This document shows, piece after piece, positions 7,925-12,403 of a stretch of 12,403 bases of DNA. Both the position numbers and the translations under genes were made by a program. The stretch is from positions 13,843 through 26,245 of the forward strand of contig NVVG01000038.1 in the NCBI GenBank assembly GCA_002402125.1. Direction: 5' to 3'. The stretch comes from Moraxellaceae bacterium (GTDB lineage: Bacteria > Pseudomonadota > Gammaproteobacteria > Pseudomonadales > Ketobacteraceae). The notes under the pieces are model-generated. The model was not told where the DNA came from, made no database searches, and saw only the letters and a list, made by a program, of their open reading frames with translations. Positions within the stretch are counted from its first letter, which is position 1; every line of letters starts with the position of its first letter.

Positions 7925-8452
7925 CTAGGCTGCGATCGGTGGTTTTTTCTTTGCGGATCGGGCGTTGGTTTTCATTGCCCTTATAAACGTATTAATGGAT
8001 TTTTTGCGTTGTGATTCTGCTATGCCGGTATGCGGGTAGTTGTCATACCAACAGGTGGCTAGTGCGAGAAAATCGCCAGGGTCTTTGGGGAAACTCTCCA
8101 GTTTAGCGTCATAGATCGCCCATGCAATCGCCGTCGCATAGGATAGATTGGTATTGAGTTCTTGTTCTGGGTTTTCTAGAAACATGCGTTGAGATGCAAA
8201 GCCACGGATGGTACTGGCTAGGTCACAATTGAATGCGATATGTTTATCCCAGGTGTCCCTATGCGTGGTTTTGTTGATTGAATACAGTCCAAAAAGTGGA
8301 TCGTCTGGGGCTGGGGATAATTGATTTTCGAGATTTGCCATGATGCAAGCAGTGCCAAATAATAGGGCCTCTGTTGCCGGAGTGCATTGATTGAGCTTTA
8401 TCAATGTTGGCTGAATAACCGCTGTTTTGAGGTCTGGTGCAAAAATTCCCAT
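7925..8452 (-). CDS. Small protein resembling a phage lysozyme-like/structural domain, predicted catalytic Glu missing
   Basis: This is a 175-residue soluble protein with no signal peptide or membrane segment. Several stretches recall, from memory, a family of short phage virion proteins with a lysozyme-like fold: VIQPTLIKL (12-20), LLFGTACIMANLEN (30-43, where phage members have LLLGTA-xx-E-S), FGLYSINKTTHRDTWDK (54-70, phage GLFQMEPATHDDIW-like), LSYATAIAWAIY (103-114), and LATCWYDNYPHTG (131-143). The position expected for the catalytic-type Glu is M38. The tail is basic (SAKKKPPIAA). It starts 68 bases after the ClsB-type gene on the same strand and converges on the GGDEF pair. A domesticated phage-derived protein is inferred; the function is unknown and the relationship needs a profile search. 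Confidence 0.55.
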   Translation of the reverse strand: MGIFAPDLKTAVIQPTLIKLNQCTPATEALLFGTACIMANLENQLSPAPDDPLFGLYSINKTTHRDTWDKHIAFNCDLASTIRGFASQRMFLENPEQELNTNLSYATAIAWAIYDAKLESFPKDPGDFLALATCWYDNYPHTGIAESQRKKSINTFIRAMKTNARSAKKKPPIAA

Positions 8453-8520
8453 ACTGTATCTCGTATAATTTGCCCTTACTCATAAGATTAGCGCAATCTC
8501 TTGTTAATGAAAGAAAAAAG

Positions 8521-9711
8521 TTATTGGTCGAATATTTTTGTTATCAAGAGACCCACTCTAGACCAAAAGAATTCCCGAAAGCGTTGAAACCATGAGCGTG
8601 ACGCCCAGTGTTTGCTTTCGATGATTTTGCAGTGGCTAAAGTCGTCTAATAGCATGTTACTTACATCTTCTGCGAATGCGGCATCGATAATTTCTTGATT
8701 GGCCTCTAGGTTCCAGCGCAGATTCCAGCGGTCAAAATTACAGGAGCCAATGCTGGACCAGTTGTCTATGAGCGCGACTTTCATATGTAAGAAATGTGGT
8801 TGGTATTCGTAAATTTGTACGCCGCATTTGAGCAGTTTTCTGTAGTAGGATTGTCCCGCGTAGCGGATGGATGGGTGGTCTGTTTTTGGGCCCGGTAATA
8901 GGAGGCGAACATCAACTCCTCGTAATGCGGCATGTTTGATCTCTCGTCGAAGCTTTCTGGAAGGGTAAAAGTAAGCGGTGCTAATCCAGGCGCGCCGCTT
9001 AGCTTTTCTGAGCTGACTTATGAGGGCGCCTTTAATCGGGTCAATTCCAAAGCCACGGCTGCCGTTGATTCGGGCGTGCGGTGTGATCGATTCCAATTTA
9101 ACGTTATCAAAGGAAGAATATTTGGTTTGTTGGAGTTTATTACGCCAGTTCTTGAAGTTGAACGGGCTTTTGTAATGCCACCAGATATGTTCAAACATGC
9201 CTTTCCAATCACGGACAACCGGTCCTTGGATCCTGATCATTAGCTCTCGCCAAGCGTCCTGATTGGATGTGGTTGGGTCAAATTTGTCAGTGATGCCTGT
9301 GCCACCAACAAAAGCCAGTTGATCGTCAATAATGATGATCTTACGGTGGTCGCGAGCAAGGTTTCGAAATAGCTTTTTTCTTCGTAAGCGATTATAAAAT
9401 CGCAGGTATACGCCAGATTCTTTCAAACGTAATTGATCTTGCTGATTAAAACCCCTGGACCCGACATGGTCAAATAATACACGCACTCGTAGCTTCCGAT
9501 TGGCCGCTCGACACAATGCGTCAACAAACCGAGTGGCGACGTTGCCGGATTCAACCAAGTACATTTCTAGATCAATAGAGGAATGGGCAGATTCGATTGC
9601 GCTAATGATTTCAGGGAAAAATTGATCGCCGTTTGGCAATAGGGAAAATTGATTGCCCGAGCGCCATGGGCTAGGAGTGAAGAATTTATGAGTTTTGCGC
9701 GACGATCCCAT
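8521..9711 (-). CDS. Cardiolipin synthase/phospholipase D-family protein (ClsB-like)
   Basis: The phospholipase D superfamily uses two HxKxxxxD motifs. Both are present in these 396 residues: HRKIIIID (H122, K124, D129) followed by FVGG, and HMKVALID (H309, K311, D316) followed by IGSCNFD. Upstream, SSIDLEMYLVESG (~44-56) is typical of the cardiolipin synthase branch. No N-terminal membrane segments are seen, so it resembles E. coli ClsB (about 413 residues), which condenses phosphatidylglycerol with another phospholipid, more than ClsA. The expected product is cardiolipin, which supports respiratory complexes; the adjacent cbb3 oxidase genes fit this by inference. ATG 9711 is the first start after an in-frame TAA, but no Shine-Dalgarno sequence precedes it. 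Translational coupling from the upstream frame is possible. Confidence 0.85.
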   Translation of the reverse strand: MGSSRKTHKFFTPSPWRSGNQFSLLPNGDQFFPEIISAIESAHSSIDLEMYLVESGNVATRFVDALCRAANRKLRVRVLFDHVGSRGFNQQDQLRLKESGVYLRFYNRLRRKKLFRNLARDHRKIIIIDDQLAFVGGTGITDKFDPTTSNQDAWRELMIRIQGPVVRDWKGMFEHIWWHYKSPFNFKNWRNKLQQTKYSSFDNVKLESITPHARINGSRGFGIDPIKGALISQLRKAKRRAWISTAYFYPSRKLRREIKHAALRGVDVRLLLPGPKTDHPSIRYAGQSYYRKLLKCGVQIYEYQPHFLHMKVALIDNWSSIGSCNFDRWNLRWNLEANQEIIDAAFAEDVSNMLLDDFSHCKIIESKHWASRSWFQRFREFFWSRVGLLITKIFDQ

Positions 9712-9734
9712 GATATAGAGCCAATTGTGAGGTT

Positions 9735-10058
9735 GTGATGCATTTTACTGTGATTGATAGGTGGGTCTCCATGATCTATTTGGTGATGGTTCTGATCATG
9801 AAGGTGCATCTTGCTGTGATCTAAGCTTAGGTTCCCCCAGACGGTCCAGCAACCGTAAATTATCATCAGGCTGCCGGCGATGGATTGAGTGGTTTTTGAA
9901 CGTGCAAAATCTGATAGGGCTGAGCTAAAAAAGCCAACCAGTGTAATACCAAAGATATAGAACTTTCGTTCTGGTAAGCCAAAGAGTATGGCTTGTCGTT
10001 CGCCCCACGTGATCCAGGGACCAAGGAAATAGGCTTCTAACGTAATCCAGATAGTTAT
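9735..10058 (-). pseudogene. CcoG/FixG-like N-terminal remnant or start-less small membrane protein with His/Met-rich tail
   Basis: An open frame (10103 down to 9567) runs out of the end of ccoP in a different frame. Its first part reads LEAYFLGPWITWG, then RQAILFGLPERKFYIFG, which strongly resembles the conserved N-terminal region of CcoG (FixG/RdxA), the Cu(II) reductase and cbb3 assembly factor usually encoded after ccoP. The next CcoG elements (WPQDF and the CGYTCPQ iron-sulfur region) are absent. Instead come one or two membrane-like stretches and a tail with DHSKMH, HLHDQNHH and NHSKMHH (9 His and 2 Met in 29 residues, 9735-9821). DHSKM-type repeats are known from CopA/CopB-family copper proteins. 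There is no ATG, GTG or TTG before ATG 9866, and the frame then runs into the ClsB-type gene out of frame. A decayed ccoG, a gene with a rare start, or an internal ORF from 9866 are all possible. Confidence 0.45.
9739..9820. repeat. Pair of 16-base direct repeats encoding [D/N]HSKMH
   Basis: TGCATTTTACTGTGAT (9739-9754) and TGCATCTTGCTGTGAT (9805-9820) match at 14 of 16 bases. On the minus strand both read as D/N-H-S-K-M-H in the frame downstream of ccoP. The two mismatches fall at third codon positions (AAA/AAG for Lys and AGT/AGC for Ser), so the peptide is kept, which argues for coding rather than chance. Confidence 0.55.
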
Positions 10059-10945
10059 TTGCTTAGGCTGTAAACGTACGCCGACAGTACGTGAATTTTT
10101 TCTTCACTGAGCGCGTTTCTAAACGCAGGCATTGCGCCACTTTTACCCGTAGTAATTGTAGCGACAATAGACGCTTCATCACGGCCATGCAGCCACACGT
10201 TGTCGGTTAGATTGGGCGCACCTAGGGTTTTGTTACCATTGGCGTCTGGCCCATGGCAAGCAATACAGAGTGCAAAATTTGCTTTGCCCGCTTCCGCGTT
10301 TCCGCTGCCTTTGCGACCGCTTAACCTAAGGACGTGGGCGGCAACGTCGATTATGGCTGTTTCATCACCTATCGCTGCAGCCATTGCAGGCATGTTGCCG
10401 ATGCGACCATGGGTAATGGAGCTTTTGATGGTTTCGGGGTCACCACCGTATAACCAATCGGTATCCGTGAGGTTGGGAAAGCCAATTGCACCGTGCGCAT
10501 CAGATCCGTGACAAACGGAGCAGTTGTTACCAAATAGGCGCTGACCAACTTTAACCGCTTCAGGGTCTTTAGCCAATTCTTCAATGCCTATCTTTGCATA
10601 GTCGGCAAAAATTCTGTTGTATCGATTATCCGCTTTTTCAATTTCATGTTCCCATTGCTTGATGGAGGTCCATCCAATGGCGCCCTTAAAACTACCTAGT
10701 CCGGGGTAAAGTGCTAAGTAGGCTAAAGAAAATACAATGGTTGCGTAAAACATCACTTTCCACCAGCGTGGCATAGCATTGTGAATTACAATGATGCCAT
10801 CGAAGCTATGTTTTAACTCTTTGCCTTCGGCCACATCATTGTCGTGTTTTCTGCCCGCCCACCAAAGCAGCCAAAGGCAGCCAAAAATATTCAAGAGCAC
10901 AATACAAGTAATCCACGTGCTCCAAAAGCTACTCATTTCATTCAT
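10055..10945 (-). CDS. ccoP: cbb3-type cytochrome c oxidase subunit III, di-haem cytochrome c CcoP
   Basis: CcoP passes electrons from soluble cytochromes c to CcoO and the catalytic subunit. At 296 residues it is normal for the family. Two membrane segments lie near 9-30 and 66-82. Then come two periplasmic cytochrome c domains: CSVCH (142-146) and CIACH (227-231), with candidate axial methionines in GNMPAM (185/188) and GAMPAF (272). The C-terminal AYVYSLSK is a typical CcoP ending, so it is not truncated. ATG 10945 is preceded by GGAGA overlapping the ccoQ stop, six bases between genes. It is the last complete oxidase gene of the operon; the CcoG-like frame starts at its stop codon. Confidence 0.96.
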   Translation of the reverse strand: MNEMSSFWSTWITCIVLLNIFGCLWLLWWAGRKHDNDVAEGKELKHSFDGIIVIHNAMPRWWKVMFYATIVFSLAYLALYPGLGSFKGAIGWTSIKQWEHEIEKADNRYNRIFADYAKIGIEELAKDPEAVKVGQRLFGNNCSVCHGSDAHGAIGFPNLTDTDWLYGGDPETIKSSITHGRIGNMPAMAAAIGDETAIIDVAAHVLRLSGRKGSGNAEAGKANFALCIACHGPDANGNKTLGAPNLTDNVWLHGRDEASIVATITTGKSGAMPAFRNALSEEKIHVLSAYVYSLSK

Positions 10946-10951
10946 TATTAT

Positions 10952-11130
10952 TTATCTCCGATAGCGTCCGGCGAGTGGGGGGTATTTTTCTTGTGCGTCG
11001 TCAGCAAAAGGAAGATTTGCCGCTTCATTAAAGCGGCTCTGTTGTTTTTTACTGTAGGCCCACCAGCTGATCCAAAAAATGCAATCATCACCAGTACCGT
11101 GGATATATCACGCAGAAAGTTGATGTCCAT
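10952..11130 (-). CDS. ccoQ: cbb3-type oxidase subunit CcoQ, split by an apparent -1 frameshift
   Basis: CcoQ is a small single-span subunit that stabilises the cbb3 oxidase. The frame from ATG 11130 starts well (MDINFLRDISTVLVMIAFF, 1-19) but then turns into sequence unlike CcoQ and ends at 10948. Shifting -1 at the TTTTTT run (11079-11074) continues as WISWWAYSKKQQSRFNEAAN, then LPFADD and a tyrosine/arginine-rich end, the classic CcoQ C-terminal half, stopping at 10952. The joined product is 59 residues, the normal size. AGAGG over the ccoO stop is its ribosome-binding site; six bases separate it from ccoO. Either the base count of the homopolymer is wrong, the gene is damaged, or slippage expresses it. 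Confidence 0.88.
11074..11079 (-). other. Homopolymer at the ccoQ frame change (possible slippage site)
   Basis: On the minus strand the codons GCA TTT TTT GGA span six T. A -1 slip after the second TTT re-reads one T and gives TGG ATC, restoring the CcoQ frame (FF then WISWW). One additional U from RNA polymerase slippage would have the same effect. No obvious stimulatory hairpin immediately downstream was identified by eye. Confidence 0.6.
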
Positions 11131-11136
11131 GCTGCT

Positions 11137-11751
11137 TTACCTCTTGAACGCCAAAACAGTCCCTAGATTTTGCAAATAGTAGATGAGGGCGTCCATTTCT
11201 GATCTGCCTGCAACCGCTTGCTGGGCACCTGCAATATCTTTATCGGTGTAGGGCACGCCGACCAGACGTAGTGCTTTCATTTTTGTGCCTGTGTTGTCGC
11301 CAGTGAGCAGATTGTCGACTAACCAAGGGTAGCCTGGCATATTGGATTCAGGCACAACGTTACGTGGATTGATTAGATGGACAAGGTGCCACTCATCGCT
11401 GTAGCGCTTTCCTACCCGCGCTAAATCCGGCCCTGTTCGCTTGGAACCCCATAGAAATGGATGCTCGTATACTGACTCTCCAGCGACGCTATAGTGGCCG
11501 TAACGTTCGGTTTCCGCCCGGAATGGGCGAATCATTTGTGAGTGGCAGGTATGACAGCCTTCGCGAATGTAGATGTCTCTTCCTTCTAATGCCAACGCGT
11601 TATGGGGTTTTAAGCCATCCACGGGTTGGGTTGTTTCGTTTTGAAAGAATAAGGGAAGAACTTTAGCCAAGCCGGCAAAGCTAATAATGATAATAATGAA
11701 AATGCTCATTAAGCCTATATTTTTTTCTACTACCTCATGGGTTTTAGCCAT
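11137..11751 (-). CDS. ccoO: cbb3-type cytochrome c oxidase subunit II, mono-haem cytochrome c CcoO
   Basis: CcoO is the membrane-anchored mono-haem cytochrome that relays electrons to the CcoN haem centre. Its 204 residues are the usual size. An N-terminal membrane anchor (~14-36, rich in Ile) is followed by the periplasmic domain. The haem c site is CHTCH (66-70), followed by SQMIRPF, a CcoO hallmark. The candidate axial methionine is in [10 protein letters not shown] (M138). ATG 11751 has GGAGA upstream and lies 11 bases after the ccoN stop. It is intact and unremarkable. Confidence 0.96.
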   Translation of the reverse strand: MAKTHEVVEKNIGLMSIFIIIIISFAGLAKVLPLFFQNETTQPVDGLKPHNALALEGRDIYIREGCHTCHSQMIRPFRAETERYGHYSVAGESVYEHPFLWGSKRTGPDLARVGKRYSDEWHLVHLINPRNVVPESNMPGYPWLVDNLLTGDNTGTKMKALRLVGVPYTDKDIAGAQQAVAGRSEMDALIYYLQNLGTVLAFKR

Positions 11752-11762
11752 TCTATGTCTCC

Positions 11763-12403
11763 TTACGCAGACTGCACGGCAGCGTTAATGGAGGGTTGTT
11801 CTACCCCATAAATGGTTTTCCAGGCGTTGTAGGCCATAACAAACATGCCCGATAGGAACATTACGCCTCCGGCCCAGCGCACGACATAATAGGGGTAGGT
11901 GGCTTTTAACGCGTCAACAAAGGTGTAGGTTAATGTGCCGTCATCATTTATGGCTCTCCACATTAACCCTTGGGTGACTCCGGCAACCCACATCGAGGCG
12001 ATATAGAGTACAGTGCCAACGGTTGCTAACCAGAAATGCAAATTGATCAGTTTCACGCTGTACATTTCTTGTTTGTTCCACAACCAGGGGATTAGGCAGT
12101 AAATGCAACCAATGGATATCATCGCTACCCAGCCTAGTGCACCGGAGTGAACGTGGCCTATGGTCCAATCTGTGTAGTGAGAGAGGGCATTAACCGTTTT
12201 GATGGCCATCATTGGGCCTTCGAAGGTGGACATGCCGTAAAAGGATAAGGCAACAACCATAAAGCGAATCACTGGGTCATCACGTAACCTTTCCCAGGCA
12301 CCAGAAAGCGTCATGATGCCGTTAATTATTCCGGCCCACGATGGAGCCAGTAGAATGAGTGAAAACACCATGCCCAGTGATTGCGTCCAATCAGGCAAGG
12401 CTG
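11763..12403 (-). CDS. ccoN: cbb3-type cytochrome c oxidase catalytic subunit CcoN (C-terminal part only)
   Basis: CcoN is the haem-copper subunit that reduces oxygen to water and pumps protons in the inner membrane. Only the last ~212 residues are inside the window; the N-terminal half lies beyond the right edge. The conserved [26 protein letters not shown] and [18 protein letters not shown] segments are present. The last carries the HxH of the haem ligands. At least four further membrane segments follow. The frame continues upstream without a genuine start (the TTG at 12398 is internal). The stop at 11763 is followed after 11 bases by ccoO. The operon promoter, where an FNR/ANR site would be expected, lies outside the window. 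Confidence 0.97.
   Translation of the reverse strand, partial: ALPDWTQSLGMVFSLILLAPSWAGIINGIMTLSGAWERLRDDPVIRFMVVALSFYGMSTFEGPMMAIKTVNALSHYTDWTIGHVHSGALGWVAMISIGCIYCLIPWLWNKQEMYSVKLINLHFWLATVGTVLYIASMWVAGVTQGLMWRAINDDGTLTYTFVDALKATYPYYVVRWAGGVMFLSGMFVMAYNAWKTIYGVEQPSINAAVQSA

Noticed and set aside
8932..9243. Plus-strand ORF of 103 residues inside the ClsB-type gene
   Set aside because: It lies antisense to a gene with two intact HKD motifs and has no recognisable domain or ribosome-binding site.
9741..9824. Plus-strand mini-ORF of 27 hydrophobic residues (MHFTVIDRW...)
   Set aside because: It is the antisense shadow of the His/Met-rich minus-strand frame and has no ribosome-binding site.
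10948..11130. The continuous 60-residue frame from ATG 11130 as the normal CcoQ product
   Set aside because: Only its first 19 residues are CcoQ-like; the rest (GSAGGPTVKNNR...) is the wrong frame, and the real CcoQ half is in the -1 frame.

Overview
The window looks like chromosomal DNA from a respiratory, PHA-granule-forming gammaproteobacterium, probably a marine one of the Cellvibrionales type. This rests on the Mfd sequence, a phasin, a YbbN/CnoX-type thioredoxin-TPR protein and a cbb3 oxidase operon in the order ccoN-ccoO-ccoQ-ccoP. The genus is a guess. I see no IS element, integrase, CRISPR array, tRNA or rRNA.

Layout. Minus strand, 1-2429: the first ~809 codons of mfd, running off the left edge. 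Divergent from it after a 320-base gap is a plus-strand block: a small phasin (2750-3202); a 461-base spacer with an inverted pair of consensus DnaA boxes and a likely sigma70 promoter; a Sel1-repeat protein (3664-4185); a cysteine-free CnoX-like thioredoxin-TPR protein (4221-5081); an apparently active membrane diguanylate cyclase (5184-6491); and a second membrane GGDEF protein of the same design whose active site is destroyed (6664-7878). Converging on this block from the right is a minus-strand series: ccoN (partial), ccoO, ccoQ, ccoP, a CcoG-like piece with a His/Met-rich tail and no normal start codon, a ClsB-type phospholipase D/cardiolipin synthase, and a small protein resembling a phage lysozyme-like domain.

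How the genes work together. ccoNOQP encodes the high-affinity cbb3 terminal oxidase for growth at low oxygen. Gaps inside the operon are 6-11 bases, and each downstream start has a Shine-Dalgarno sequence at or over the previous stop. The plus-strand genes point to stress proteostasis (CnoX-like), carbon storage (phasin) and cyclic-di-GMP signalling. The two GGDEF proteins look like an enzyme and pseudo-enzyme pair produced by duplication.

Most worth a second look: (1) ccoQ is split by a one-base frame change at a run of six T, exactly where a -1 slip would restore a normal 59-residue CcoQ; (2) the unannotated frame after ccoP joins a CcoG-like N-terminal signature to copper-protein-like DHSKMH repeats; (3) the active/degenerate GGDEF tandem; (4) the DnaA-box palindrome next to a promoter; (5) the CnoX homologue with no cysteine; (6) the phage-lysozyme-like protein without the expected glutamate.
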